The translations under genes were made by a program, and so were the position numbers. Of a stretch of DNA of 64,000 bases, positions 33,237 through 41,682 are shown piece after piece. The stretch covers positions 51,604-115,603 of the forward strand of contig NZ_BSCT01000028.1 in the NCBI RefSeq assembly GCF_030159255.1, read 5' to 3'. Position 1 is the first letter of the stretch. Every line of letters starts with the position of its first letter. Origin of the DNA: Bradyrhizobium sp. SSBR45G. GTDB taxonomy: Bacteria; Pseudomonadota; Alphaproteobacteria; Rhizobiales; Xanthobacteraceae. Below the pieces are notes generated by a model. That model searched no databases. It was not told the DNA's origin and saw only the letters and a list, made by a program, of their open reading frames with translations.

Positions 33237-33869
33237 TCAGACGGCGGCTGCACTCTCGCCCTTCAATCGCGCCACCTCCGCCTCCAGCTCGGCGATCCGG
33301 GCGTCGCGAACCGCCAGCGCCTCAGCGACATCAGCCGCGTCGAACTTCTGCGGGATGTGCTGCGGGCAGTTGGTGTCCCAGGCGGCGATCGTGAACAGAA
33401 TGACCTGCTCAGGGCGTGCCTTGTAGCCCCTCGGCATCAGGGACTCGGTCAGCGCGGGATCGTCCTCGACCACGCGGGCGGTGCCCCAGATCTTCACGCG
33501 ACGGCGATGCGCGTAGTCCATGATGAAAATGTAGGCGTGCGGGTTCTCCGACAGATTGCCCTGGGTGATGAATTGCCGGTTGCCGCTGAAATCGGCGAAC
33601 GCCAGCGTCCGGCTGTCCAGCACCTTGAGAAAGCCCTTCGGCCCGCCGCGATGCTGGATGTAGGGCTGGCCATCGGCCGAGGCGGTGGCGAGATAGAAGC
33701 TCGTGGCCTCGGCGAGGCGGCCGGCGAGATCGGCGTCGACCTCGTGGCGCCAGCCGCGTGTCTCCTCGACGCGGGCATAGCCCTCGCGCGATCCCTTGCG
33801 CGTCTGGATCTCCTTCACGGCCGGGGAGAACACGATGTCGGCGGGCGCCGTGGTGGCTGTCTGGGTCAT
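33237..33869 (-). CDS. Pyridoxamine 5'-phosphate oxidase-fold flavin/heme-binding protein
   Basis: A 210-residue protein with the PNPOx split-barrel fold: FYLATASADGQPYIQHRGGPKGF, read as FYLATASADG then PYIQHRGGPKGF, is the diagnostic strand-turn, followed by LAFADFSGNRQFI and RVKIWGTARVVED. The C-terminus has a short coiled coil (ARIAELEAEVARLKGE). It probably binds FMN or F420-like cofactors and reduces small molecules. A strong GAGGAGG precedes the ATG at 33869. It is divergent from a LysR gene, with a LysR-type palindrome between them. Confidence 0.9.
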   Translation of the reverse strand: MTQTATTAPADIVFSPAVKEIQTRKGSREGYARVEETRGWRHEVDADLAGRLAEATSFYLATASADGQPYIQHRGGPKGFLKVLDSRTLAFADFSGNRQFITQGNLSENPHAYIFIMDYAHRRRVKIWGTARVVEDDPALTESLMPRGYKARPEQVILFTIAAWDTNCPQHIPQKFDAADVAEALAVRDARIAELEAEVARLKGESAAAV

Positions 33870-33967
33870 GGCGATGACTCCTCCTCGATGCGGCAGTGAC
33901 TGCCGCCGTGCCGCCAATATGGGGCGAATCCCCGCGAGAAATAATCCGGCGAGTTGACATTGGATCG

Positions 33968-33982
33968 TTGCAAGTGTTGCAA
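33968..33982. promoter_or_regulatory. LysR-type operator TTGCAA-GTG-TTGCAA
   Basis: A perfect palindrome (6-bp arms, 3-bp centre) that also satisfies the T-N11-A LysR box (33969-33981). It sits in the 120-bp divergent region, next to TTGACA (33954-33959), and overlaps the presumed -10 of the lysR gene, consistent with autoregulation and control of the flavin protein. Confidence 0.65.
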
Positions 33983-33989
33983 TAATCCG

Positions 33990-34874
33990 ATGGACCGCAT
34001 CGACGCCATGCAGGCTTTCGTGACCGTCGCCGAGCTCAACGGCTTTGCTCCGGCGGCGCGCCGGCTGAAGCTGTCGCCGTCGGCGGTGACGCGCCTGGTC
34101 GCCGCCCTCGAGGAGCATCTCGGCGTCCGCCTGCTGCAGCGGACGACGCGCTCGGTGACCTTGACCGATTCCGGGCGGCGCTATCTGGAGCGCGCCACCC
34201 GCATCCTGGCTGATCTCGCCGAGGCGGAGCTCGCCGCCGAGAGCGAGCGGCTGCAGCCGGTCGGGCGGCTCGTGGTGTCGGCGCCCGTCGGCTTCGGCCG
34301 CCTGCATGTCGGCCCGGTGATGTCGGCCTATCTCGGTCGCTATGCCGAGGTTTCGGCCGAGTTGCGCTTGGAGGATCGCATCATCAACCTGGTCGAGGAC
34401 GGCATCGACTGCGCCGTGCGCATCGGCCAACTCGGCGATTCCTCGCTCGTGGCCCGCCAGGTCGGCAGCATGAAGCGGATCGTTGTCGGCGCGCCCGCCT
34501 ACTTCAAGGCGCATGGCGAGCCGCGCACGCCGGAGGCGCTGGCGAAGCATCAGACCATCCAGTTCGGCGCGCGGACGGACTGGCGTTTCATGAAGGAGGA
34601 CCAGGAGCAGAGAATCGCGATCAGTCCGCGCCTTGTCACCAACAATGCCGATGCCGCCATCCAATACGCCGAGGCGGGCGGCGGCGTGACGCGGGTGCTG
34701 GCATATCAGGCGGCGGAAGGCTTGCGCGCCGGCCGCCTCAAGCGTGTGCTGGCGAAATACGAGCCGGCGCCGCAGCCGATCCACATCATGTTCCCGAGCT
34801 CGCGGCTGCTCTCCGCCAAGGTGCGCGCCTTCATCGATCTGATCACCGCGACCTGCGACTGGCGCTTCGGCTGA
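33990..34874 (+). CDS. LysR-family transcriptional regulator
   Basis: A 294-residue LysR protein. The N-terminal winged HTH (MDRIDAMQAFVTVAELNGFA..., ARRLKLSPSAVTRLVAALEE) and the effector domain (RLVVSAPVGFGRLHVGPVM) match the group related to DmlR/YafC-type regulators. The ATG at 33990 is very close to the predicted promoter, so the transcript could be nearly leaderless; a TTG at 33954 is the alternative. The divergent flavin protein is its likely target. Confidence 0.9.
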   Translation: MDRIDAMQAFVTVAELNGFAPAARRLKLSPSAVTRLVAALEEHLGVRLLQRTTRSVTLTDSGRRYLERATRILADLAEAELAAESERLQPVGRLVVSAPVGFGRLHVGPVMSAYLGRYAEVSAELRLEDRIINLVEDGIDCAVRIGQLGDSSLVARQVGSMKRIVVGAPAYFKAHGEPRTPEALAKHQTIQFGARTDWRFMKEDQEQRIAISPRLVTNNADAAIQYAEAGGGVTRVLAYQAAEGLRAGRLKRVLAKYEPAPQPIHIMFPSSRLLSAKVRAFIDLITATCDWRFG

Positions 34875-34886
34875 AGCGCGTTGCCG

Positions 34887-35300
34887 CTACTGTTTTTTCG
34901 GCACCACGCGGAACGTCGCATTCGCCCGCGCGATCACGGCATCGTCCGCCAGCACCAGGCTCTGCACGAAGCACACCGTCCGACCGCTCCTGATCACGTC
35001 GCTCTCGACGCTGAGCCACTGCCCGATCCCGGCGCTGCCGATATAGTCGACCGCAAGGTTGATCGTGACCAGCGACACCTCCCAGCCCAGCGCCTTCGCA
35101 CAGCTGTAGCCCATGGCATTGTCGGCCAATGAGGCGATCAGGCCGCCATGGATCAGCCCGCGCGAATTGGTGTGTGGCGTGGCGAGCCGCAGGCCGAGGA
35201 TGACGGCCTTGTCCGTGGTCTTCGCGTAGAGCGGCTCCCACGGATCGGTGAACGGGCTCTTGCGAAAATGCGGTTCGAATCCGGCGGGAATGCTGCTCAT
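34887..35300 (-). CDS. PaaI-type acyl-CoA thioesterase
   Basis: A 137-residue single-domain hotdog protein. The motif TNSRGLIHGGLIASLADNAMGYS, read as GLIHGGLIASLADNAMG, is the PaaI/YigI thioesterase signature with its catalytic Asp/Asn helix, and VTINLAVDYIG is the following strand. Probably hydrolyses acyl- or aryl-CoA esters. The ATG at 35300 is chosen; a longer open frame upstream has no ribosome site. It is convergent with the lysR gene. Confidence 0.88.
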   Translation of the reverse strand: MSSIPAGFEPHFRKSPFTDPWEPLYAKTTDKAVILGLRLATPHTNSRGLIHGGLIASLADNAMGYSCAKALGWEVSLVTINLAVDYIGSAGIGQWLSVESDVIRSGRTVCFVQSLVLADDAVIARANATFRVVPKKQ

Positions 35301-35646
35301 GGGCGTCTCGATCGTTGGCTCGCGATGTCCACAGTCAACGACATCAGCGCGCGTTTTGCACCGCCTACAAAGTTTCAAACGGATTTTGCACCTGCGTTTG
35401 AAATGGCGCGCGTCGACACCGTGGCGACTTGCGCACGATGTCGCAGGGCGTCCGGCCCGCGCCTGCGGCAATTTCGTGGTGTGCGGAGAAGGGCGCGCAA
35501 TTTCGGGTGCAACGGAGATCCTTAACGTGTTAATGAAATGCCGTGCGCCTGCGACTTCGTTGGCCGGACTTGCGTTGGCTGAAGCGATGGGCTCCGCATG
35601 GCGGCGTGCAGCGGTGGTAAGCCTGCCGTCACGCTTGCAATGATGT
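35301..35646. other. Non-coding region upstream of the TRAP operon
   Basis: About 350 bp without a convincing gene on either strand. The right end becomes AT-rich and leads into the TTAT-N5-ATAA palindrome and the presumed promoter of the TRAP transporter operon. Confidence 0.5.
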
Positions 35647-35659
35647 TTATATGCTATAA
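35647..35659. promoter_or_regulatory. TTAT-N5-ATAA palindrome upstream of the TRAP operon
   Basis: TTAT-ATGCT-ATAA, 51 bases before the tarP-like start and overlapping a TATAAC that can serve as -10. Same 4-5-4 design as the sites at 40838-40850 and 50944-50956. Candidate operator for the MarR regulator at 51032. Confidence 0.65.
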
Positions 35660-35710
35660 CAATGAAGCAAAGGGCCCTCGAAGGCCCACCGATGGAAGGA
35701 GACGACCCCG

Positions 35711-36730
35711 ATGAGGAAGACGCTTCTGGCGTTGGCGCTGGCTGCCGGTGTGACCACTCCCGCTTTGGCGCAGGACAAGACGTTCGAACTGAAGATTTCG
35801 CACTGGGTGCCCGCGAGCCATCCGCTGCAGAAGGCGCTGGAGGATTGGGCCGCGTCGGTCGAGAAGGCCTCCGGCGGTACCATCAAGGGCAAGGTGTTCC
35901 CGGCCCAGCAGCTCGGCAAGGCGTTCGACCATTATGACATGGCGCGCGACGGCATCGCCGATGTCACTTATGTGAACCCCGGCTATCAGCCCGGCCGTTT
36001 CCCGATCATCGGCGCCGGTGAGCTGCCGTTCCTGGTCTCGGACGCCAAGGGCGGCTCGGAAGGCCTCGACGCGTGGTATCGCAAATATGCCGAGAAGGAG
36101 ATGAAGGACGTCAAGTATTGCCTCGCCTTCGTCCACACGCCCTCTGCCTTCCACACCCGCACCAAGAAGGTCGTCGTCCCCGAGGACGTCAAGGGCATGA
36201 AGATCCGCCCGGCGGACGCGACGATCGCGAATTTCGTGACCGTCCTCGGCGGCACCAATGTGCAATCCTCGGCACCTGAGGTGCGCGACATCATCGAGCG
36301 CGGCGTCGCCGACGGCGTCACCTTCCCGGCCGGTTCGCTGGTGCTGTTCGGCGTCGACAAGGTCACGAAGTACCACATGGACGCGCCGTTCTATGTGACG
36401 ACCTTCGTCTTCGTCATGAACAAGGACAAGTACAACCAGATGTCGGCGGTGCAGAAGAAGGCGATCGACGACAATTGCAATACCGAGGCCGCCGGCCGGG
36501 TCGGCGAGCCCTGGGGCAAGTTCGAGGACGCCGGCGTCGACAAGATCAAGGCGCAGGCCGACCAGGAGGTCTACAAGCTGACCCCGGAGCAGACCGCCGC
36601 CTGGAAGAAGGCCTCCGAGCCGCTCTTCAAGACCTGGGCCGACGGCGTCAAGAAGACCGGCATCGACGCGGACGCCGCCATGACCGAGCTGAAAGCCTCG
36701 CTCGCCAAGTACAACGCGCTGGCGCAGTAG
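35711..36730 (+). CDS. tarP: TRAP transporter substrate-binding protein (TarP-like, aromatic acids)
   Basis: A 339-residue DctP-family periplasmic protein with a signal peptide (MRKTLLALALAAGVTTPALAQ, cleavage after about residue 21). Family features are LKISHWVPASHPLQ, the central Arg in MKIRPADAT (the usual carboxylate-binding Arg) and GVTFPAGSL. First gene of a three-gene TRAP set plus DUF3237. Gene order and neighbours match TarPQM of R. palustris, which takes up hydroxycinnamates such as p-coumarate and ferulate (recalled, not searched). The ribosome site is AAGGAGACG. Confidence 0.9.
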   Translation: MRKTLLALALAAGVTTPALAQDKTFELKISHWVPASHPLQKALEDWAASVEKASGGTIKGKVFPAQQLGKAFDHYDMARDGIADVTYVNPGYQPGRFPIIGAGELPFLVSDAKGGSEGLDAWYRKYAEKEMKDVKYCLAFVHTPSAFHTRTKKVVVPEDVKGMKIRPADATIANFVTVLGGTNVQSSAPEVRDIIERGVADGVTFPAGSLVLFGVDKVTKYHMDAPFYVTTFVFVMNKDKYNQMSAVQKKAIDDNCNTEAAGRVGEPWGKFEDAGVDKIKAQADQEVYKLTPEQTAAWKKASEPLFKTWADGVKKTGIDADAAMTELKASLAKYNALAQ

Positions 36731-36769
36731 CGTCTTTCGATACCAAGCTGTTGCGCGGCAGACGGTGCG

Positions 36770-36904
36770 CTCCCTCTCCCCGTTCTTACGGGGAGAGGGT
36801 TGGGGTGAGGGGCAGCCACGCGCACCGACCGTGCGGAGAGCCCCCCTCACCCGAATTGCATCTTCGATGCAATCCGGCCTCTCCCCGCAGGCGGGGGAGA
36901 GGCT
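36770..36904. repeat. Interspersed palindromic element (CCCTCTCCCC type)
   Basis: Variant of the 4209-4372 type: CCCTCTCCCCGTTCTTACGG start, GGGTGAGGGG / CCCCTCACCC inner arms and CTCTCCCCGC...GGGGGAGAGG end. It lies between tarP and tarQ within the operon. Confidence 0.75.
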
Positions 36905-36933
36905 GAGAACCGCCTGCTGCGTAGCAACTCGCT

Positions 36934-36965
36934 CCAATCTCTTCGCGACCCAATCTCTTCGCGAC
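36934..36965. repeat. Tandem 16-bp direct repeat
   Basis: Two perfect consecutive copies of CCAATCTCTTCGCGAC, followed by the TarQ ribosome region. Probably a slippage duplication in the intergenic spacer. Confidence 0.8.
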
Positions 36966-36995
36966 CTAAGCCAAACTTTCTGAAACGGGGACGCC

Positions 36996-37505
36996 ATGCA
37001 GCGCGCCTACATGGACCGGATCATCGATGCGATCGAGTGGATCGCCGCGTTCTTCGTCGGCATCGTCGCGCTCGACATCTTCCTGTCGGTGCTGTTGCGC
37101 AACACGCTGAACTACGCGATTCCGGATTCGTTCGACATCGGCCGCATGCTGCTCGGCATCCTGATCTTCTGGGGCATTGCTGCGACATCGTATCGCGGCA
37201 CCCACATCACGGTCGACCTGATCTGGGGCAATGTCGGCCCGCGCTATCAGCGCTGGATCGACATCTTCGCCACCCTGGTGCTGCTGTTCGTCGTCACGGT
37301 GCAGACCTGGACGCTGTTCGACAAGGTGCGCGGCACCTATGAGGACAACGTCCTCACCTACGACCTGCACATGCCGACCTGGCCGTTCTTCGCCATCGCC
37401 TGGATCGGCGACGTCTCGGCGGTGCTGCTGATCGCCATCCGGACCTATCGCCTGATCTTCCATCCCGAGGAGATTCATGACCCTCACGTCAAGCCCACGG
37501 AGTAG
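36996..37505 (+). CDS. tarQ: TRAP transporter small permease (DctQ/TarQ-like)
   Basis: A 169-residue protein with four predicted membrane helices (IEWIAAFFVGIVALDIFLSV, read as AAFFVGIVALDIFL; MLLGILIFWGIAA; LVLLFVVTVQTW; AIAWIGDVSAVLLIAI) and the DctQ-typical ALDIFLSVLLRN and RGTHITVDL motifs. It forms the membrane complex with the large permease that follows. Ends 7 bases before the next start. Confidence 0.92.
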   Translation: MQRAYMDRIIDAIEWIAAFFVGIVALDIFLSVLLRNTLNYAIPDSFDIGRMLLGILIFWGIAATSYRGTHITVDLIWGNVGPRYQRWIDIFATLVLLFVVTVQTWTLFDKVRGTYEDNVLTYDLHMPTWPFFAIAWIGDVSAVLLIAIRTYRLIFHPEEIHDPHVKPTE

Positions 37506-37511
37506 TGCCGC

Positions 37512-38831
37512 ATGAGCACGGATGCGGTCGCAATCATCGGCTTCGTTTCACTGTTCGGCTTGATGCTGCTGCGCGTGCCGGTCGGCATGGCGATGGGCCT
37601 CGTCGGCGTGTCAGGCTTCGCCTATCTCGTCAACGGTACGGCGGCGCTCAAGCTGGTCGGCCAGACCTCGATGCGCACGGTCACGGACTATACGTTCGGC
37701 GTGATCCCGATGTTCCTGCTGATGGGAACGTTCGTGTCCAACTCCGGCATGAGCCGTGAGCTGTTCCGCGCCGCCAACGGCTTCGTCGGCCATCTGCGCG
37801 GCGGACTCGGCATCGCCACCGTTGCCGCCTGCGGCGGCTTCGCCGCGATCTGCGGCTCGTCGGTGGCGACCGCCGCGACGTTCTCGGCGGTGGCCTATCC
37901 CGAGATGCGCCGCTTCGGCTATCCGCAATCCTTCGCCACCGGCGTCATCGCCGCCGGCGGCACCCTCGGCGCGATGCTGCCGCCCTCCACCGTGCTCGCC
38001 GTCTATGGCATCATCACCGAGCAGGACATCGGCAAGCTGTTCATCGCCGGCATCATCCCGGGCCTGCTGGCGATGACCATGTACATGATCACCATCACCG
38101 TGATCGGCCGCGTCAAGCCGGACTTTCTCCCCAAGGGCGAGGCGCTGCCGTGGCGCGATCGCATCAAGGGATTGAAGGGCATCTGGGCGCCGATGCTGCT
38201 GTTCCTGTTCGTGATCGGCGGCCTCTATGGTCTTCCGTTCCTGCCGCGCTTCACGCCGACCGAGGCCGGCGGTGTCGGCGCCACCGGCGCCTTCCTGATC
38301 GGCCTGTTCACGGGACGGCTGAACAAGGAGAAGATCCTGGCCTCGCTGCTGCAGGCGACGCGTACCGCGGCGGCCGTGTTCACCGTGCTGATCGGCGCGC
38401 TGATCTTCGGCTACTTCCTCACGGTGACGCAGACCCCGCAGAAGGTGACCGAGTTCCTCACCGGCCTCGGCCTCGGCCCCTACGGCGTGCTGGCGCTGAT
38501 CATGGTGATGTATCTCGTCCTCGGCTGCCTGATGGACGCGATGGCAATGATCATCCTGACCGTGCCGATCATCTTCCCGGTGATCCAGCATCTCGGCTTC
38601 GATCCGATCTGGTTCGGCGTCATCATCGTGATGACCGTCGAGCTCGGCCTGATCCATCCCCCGGTCGGCATGAACGTCTTTGTCATCAAGAGCGTGGTGA
38701 AGGACGTGTCCTTCTCCACGATCTTCAAGGGCGTGCTGCCCTTCGTCGCCACCGACCTGATCCGTCTGGTGATCCTGATCGCCTTCCCGCTGCTCGCCAC
38801 CTGGCTGCCGCAACAGATGATGAACCGCTGA
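37512..38831 (+). CDS. tarM: TRAP transporter large permease (DctM/TarM-like)
   Basis: A 439-residue DctM-family permease with about 12 membrane segments. Family motifs are LLRVPVGMAMGLVG, FAAICGSSVATAATF, PPSTVLAVYGIITEQDIGKLF, and near the end LIHPPVGMNVFVIK. It carries the sodium-driven translocation path of the TRAP system. Its stop overlaps the start of the DUF3237 gene (TGATG), so the unit tarP-tarQ-tarM-DUF3237 is one operon. Confidence 0.94.
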   Translation: MSTDAVAIIGFVSLFGLMLLRVPVGMAMGLVGVSGFAYLVNGTAALKLVGQTSMRTVTDYTFGVIPMFLLMGTFVSNSGMSRELFRAANGFVGHLRGGLGIATVAACGGFAAICGSSVATAATFSAVAYPEMRRFGYPQSFATGVIAAGGTLGAMLPPSTVLAVYGIITEQDIGKLFIAGIIPGLLAMTMYMITITVIGRVKPDFLPKGEALPWRDRIKGLKGIWAPMLLFLFVIGGLYGLPFLPRFTPTEAGGVGATGAFLIGLFTGRLNKEKILASLLQATRTAAAVFTVLIGALIFGYFLTVTQTPQKVTEFLTGLGLGPYGVLALIMVMYLVLGCLMDAMAMIILTVPIIFPVIQHLGFDPIWFGVIIVMTVELGLIHPPVGMNVFVIKSVVKDVSFSTIFKGVLPFVATDLIRLVILIAFPLLATWLPQQMMNR

Positions 38832-39310
38832 TGACGACACCCATCCTCGAGACCCGATACGTCTTCACTCTCACCGTATCGATCGGTGACGTCACCAGCG
38901 CCGGCGAGACCGGCGTCGGCGTGCGCCGCATCATTCCGATCCATGGCGGCGAGGTGAAGGGACCGGGCCTCAATGGCGAGGGCATCAGCGGCAGGATCTG
39001 CGGCTTCGGCGCCGACTTCCAGGTCATCCGTCCCAACGAGCTGATCGACCTCGAAGCCAAATACGCCTTCGAGACCGATGACGGCGCGACCATCTACGTC
39101 GACAATCGCGGCATCCGCTTCGGGCCGATCGACCTGCTGCAGAAGCTCAAGCGCGGCGAGCCGGTCGACCCCAAGCTGATCTACTTCCGCACCCACCCGC
39201 GCTTCGAGACCGGCCACGACAGATATCGCTGGCTGATGGAGCACGTCTTCATCGGCTCCGCCGCCCGCCATGCGGACCGCGTCATCATCGACGTGCACAT
39301 GGTGCTGTAG
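38831..39310 (+). CDS. DUF3237 (UPF0311) family protein
   Basis: A 159-residue small beta-barrel-type protein. Diagnostic segments are GVRRIIPIHGGEVKGPGLNGE, read as IIPIHGGEVKGPGLNG, DLEAKYAFETDDGATIYVDNRGI, read as YAFETDDGATIYVDNRG, and YFRTHPRFETG. Starts on the tarM stop codon. DUF3237 proteins are often found near aromatic or lignin-monomer catabolism, and the same gene order is recalled in R. palustris, but no reaction is established. Confidence 0.88.
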   Translation: MTTPILETRYVFTLTVSIGDVTSAGETGVGVRRIIPIHGGEVKGPGLNGEGISGRICGFGADFQVIRPNELIDLEAKYAFETDDGATIYVDNRGIRFGPIDLLQKLKRGEPVDPKLIYFRTHPRFETGHDRYRWLMEHVFIGSAARHADRVIIDVHMVL

Positions 39311-39376
39311 ACTGCGTTAGTAGCGCAGGTCGATCGCATAGGGTGGTCTGAGTTTGGCCGTCGCCTGTCTCCACGC

Positions 39377-39462
39377 CGTCATGGCCGGGCTTGTCCCGGC
39401 CATCCACGTGGTCCTGCATGCTCCGAACGACGTGGATGCCCGGGACAAGCCCGGGCATGACG
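39377..39462. repeat. Interspersed palindromic element (CGTCATGGCCGGG type)
   Basis: Arms CGTCATGGCCGGGCTTGTCC / GGACAAGCCCGGGCATGACG with inner ATCCACG / CGTGGAT; related to 171-273. Confidence 0.75.
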
Positions 39463-39521
39463 GAGGAACTGGCTGAAGCGGTCGTTCGTCGCGACAGCTT
39501 CGTATTTGGGAAGACCCACGA

Positions 39522-39857
39522 CTAATCCTCGTCGTCCCAGCCCGCCCGGCCATAGCCGCCGTGGTCGCAATTGCGGTCGCGGTAGACCGGCACGTAGCGG
39601 TGACGCTCATAGCCGTAGCCGTCATACGCCGCGTCGCGGTAGTGGGAGCGGTAGACCGGCGCGGGCTCATAGGATTGCGCCTGCGCTTCCGACGCCGCCG
39701 CCAGCGCGCCACCGATGAGAGCGCCGGCCACCAGCCCGCCGAACAGCGCCGCGTTGCGGCCGTCATGGGCTTGAGCCGGCGCCGCGCCGGCGAGCAGGGT
39801 GGCGGTCACGGCGAGCGCGGCGACGCCGCCGGCGAGAGATGTCTTCAGCGAAACCAT
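39522..39857 (-). CDS. Small secreted glycine/tyrosine-rich protein
   Basis: A 111-residue protein with a signal peptide (MVSLKTSLAGGVAALAVTAT...AQAHDG), a glycine-zipper-like hydrophobic stretch (AALFGGLVAGALIGGALAAA) and a Tyr/Arg-rich tail (YRDAAYDGYGYERHRYVPVYRD). The layout is common among rhizobial cell-envelope proteins of unknown role. GGAGG lies 5 bases before the ATG at 39857, preferred over the ATG at 39869. Confidence 0.78.
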   Translation of the reverse strand: MVSLKTSLAGGVAALAVTATLLAGAAPAQAHDGRNAALFGGLVAGALIGGALAAASEAQAQSYEPAPVYRSHYRDAAYDGYGYERHRYVPVYRDRNCDHGGYGRAGWDDED

Positions 39858-40082
39858 GGTCCCCTCCATTGGGAAGTGTGGTGACGATGATGGTCTACAG
39901 GGCGCGCTTTGAAGCCATGCTGAATGCGATGTTGTCGGCCGTTCACCTGGGGGGCTGTCGCGCGGAATTCTCGTTTGCCCCGATGCGTCTCTCCAGCAGG
40001 TGGCTTCGGAGCATTGCCTTGCTGCGACGGGAAGCGGGGTGACCTGATCGGATGCGCGCTAGGGTCATTGACCCGTCCGCGG

Positions 40083-40182
40083 GTCATTCCGGGGCGGGCC
40101 GCGAAGCGGCACGGGCCCGGAATCCATACTCACGATCGTGGTTATGGACTCCGGGCTCGCCCTGCGGACGCCCCGGAATGAC
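40083..40182. repeat. Interspersed palindromic element (GTCATTCCGGG type)
   Basis: Second copy of the 19136-19233 type, ends GTCATTCCGGGGCG / CGCCCCGGAATGAC-like, inner CCCGGAATCCATA / TATGGACTCCGGG. Confidence 0.8.
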
Positions 40183-40836
40183 TGGTGGAGGGATCTCGCG
40201 ACTGCCTGGCGGATCCGCCGGCGCCTCTTCTATAAAAGAAAAATAGATTGCTATTATTCGGAAATTGTGGTTCTCTCTCCCCATCCCGTCCCAAGCCGAG
40301 GGGCGTTGCGCGCGATCGTCACGACACGCGGGGCGGGGAGCGGTGGCCGCGATCATGCCGCAGCGTGTCCGACAGGATGCGCGGACGAACGGCGTGGCGC
40401 GGACGCGAAGTCGTGTGGTCCTGACCTCCCGATGCCGAGGTCAAGTGGACGCCAGCGCGGAAGTGCGGCGTCGACGACGGGGTCAATCAAGCCGGTCCCC
40501 GGGGAGAGCACGAAGCAAGCGTGAAAACCATCGCGCAGGGAAGGCCGGGCGTGTCCGGCTGCACCTGTGGTACCTGCCGCCTGCATTTTTTTGAGCAGGC
40601 GGGCCGCAGGCGTCAGTCGGCGCCTGGCCTTCCCTGCGCCCTCCGCACATGAGGGTGAACAGACATCGGCAAACCCCGGGCGCGATTCCGCCGCGGGAAT
40701 GCCGCATCATGTCATTTGCCTTTGCGCTGATGCGCCTTACGATGAGTCGCGCGCCGCATCGCGTAGTTGATCCCGGCGCTCATTTTGCATCGCACAACAT
40801 GATGTCGGGAGCCGCTTATTGACTCCTGCCGAGATC
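40183..40836. other. Long gene-free region, repeat-like
   Basis: About 650 bp with open frames on both strands but no convincing gene. The sequence from about 40265 to 40725 resembles a long intergenic sequence that I recall being repeated in Bradyrhizobium genomes and often annotated as spurious proteins (a frame beginning MMRHSRGGIAPG on the minus strand is typical). The right end is the promoter region of the crotonase-ligase operon. Confidence 0.45.
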
Positions 40837-40837
40837 G

Positions 40838-40850
40838 TTATAAAACATAA
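40838..40850. promoter_or_regulatory. TTAT-N5-ATAA palindrome upstream of the crotonase-ligase operon
   Basis: TTAT-AAAAC-ATAA (extended GTTAT...ATAAC, 5-bp arms), 27 bases before the crotonase start. Same design as 35647-35659 and 50944-50956; candidate binding site of the MarR regulator encoded at 51032. Confidence 0.7.
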
Positions 40851-40877
40851 CTATTCTGAACAGGACACAATCAAGCG

Positions 40878-41681
40878 ATGGGAAACGCCGACTCCGCCAC
40901 GCCAGCGGGCGATTCGTCTCTGCTGCAGATCGAGCAGCAGGGCGCCGTCCTGACGATCGGGCTCAACCGCCCCGCCAAGCGCAATGCGCTGAATGACGGC
41001 ATCATCCTTGCCATCGGCGAGTGCTTCACCAGCCTGCCTGAGGATGTCCGCTGCGTCGTGATCCACGGCATCGGCGACAATTTCTCCTCCGGCCTCGATC
41101 TCTCCGAGCTGCGCGAGCGCGACGCCACCGAAGGCCTTGTGCATTCGCAGATGTGGCATCGCGTGTTCGACCGCATCCAGTATTGCCGCGTGCCGGTCAT
41201 CGCCGCGCTGAAGGGCGCCGTGATCGGCGGCGGGCTCGAGCTCGCCTGCGCCGCGCATATCCGCGTCGCCGAGCCGTCGGCGTACTTTGCGCTGCCCGAA
41301 GGCCAGCGCGGCATCTTCGTCGGCGGTGGCGGCTCAGTCAGGCTGCCGCGCCTGATCGGCGTCGCCCGCATGATGGACATGATGCTGACCGGCCGCGTCT
41401 ATTCGGCGACCGAAGGCTCGTCCTACGGCTTCGCGCAATATCTCGTCGATGCCGGCGCCTCGATGACCAAGGCGCTGGAGCTGGCGGCGAAGATCGCGAA
41501 CAACGCGCCGCTGACCAACTTCGCGGTGCTGCAGGCGCTGCCGATGATCGCGGAGGCCAACCCGCAGACCGGCCTCCTGATGGAATCTCTCATGGCCACC
41601 GTCGCGCAGAGCGACAAGGAGGCCAAAAGCCGCATCCGCGCCTTCCTCGATCACAAGACCGCAAAAGTGAAGCCGACGTGA
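40878..41681 (+). CDS. couA: Enoyl-CoA hydratase (CouA-like, hydroxycinnamoyl-CoA)
   Basis: A 267-residue crotonase. Oxyanion-hole motifs are DNFSSGLDLSEL and KGAVIGGGLELACAAHIRV; Glu141 in FALPEGQRGIF is a catalytic acid candidate. Expected to hydrate p-coumaroyl/feruloyl-CoA. It is followed by the aryl-CoA ligase after one base and thus co-translated with it. Order crotonase-ligase downstream of a TRAP operon agrees with couAB in R. palustris as I recall it, hence the symbol; the exact reaction (hydratase or hydratase-lyase) is open. Confidence 0.85.
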   Translation: MGNADSATPAGDSSLLQIEQQGAVLTIGLNRPAKRNALNDGIILAIGECFTSLPEDVRCVVIHGIGDNFSSGLDLSELRERDATEGLVHSQMWHRVFDRIQYCRVPVIAALKGAVIGGGLELACAAHIRVAEPSAYFALPEGQRGIFVGGGGSVRLPRLIGVARMMDMMLTGRVYSATEGSSYGFAQYLVDAGASMTKALELAAKIANNAPLTNFAVLQALPMIAEANPQTGLLMESLMATVAQSDKEAKSRIRAFLDHKTAKVKPT

Positions 41682-41682
41682 C

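Noticed and set aside
33237..34784. A 515-codon minus-strand extension of the flavin-binding protein
   Set aside because: The extension is antisense to lysR and crosses the divergent promoter; homology and a strong ribosome site begin at 33869.
40483..40710. Minus-strand 75-codon frame as a real gene
   Set aside because: It resembles spurious calls from a long Bradyrhizobium intergenic repeat, with no ribosome site or conserved domain.
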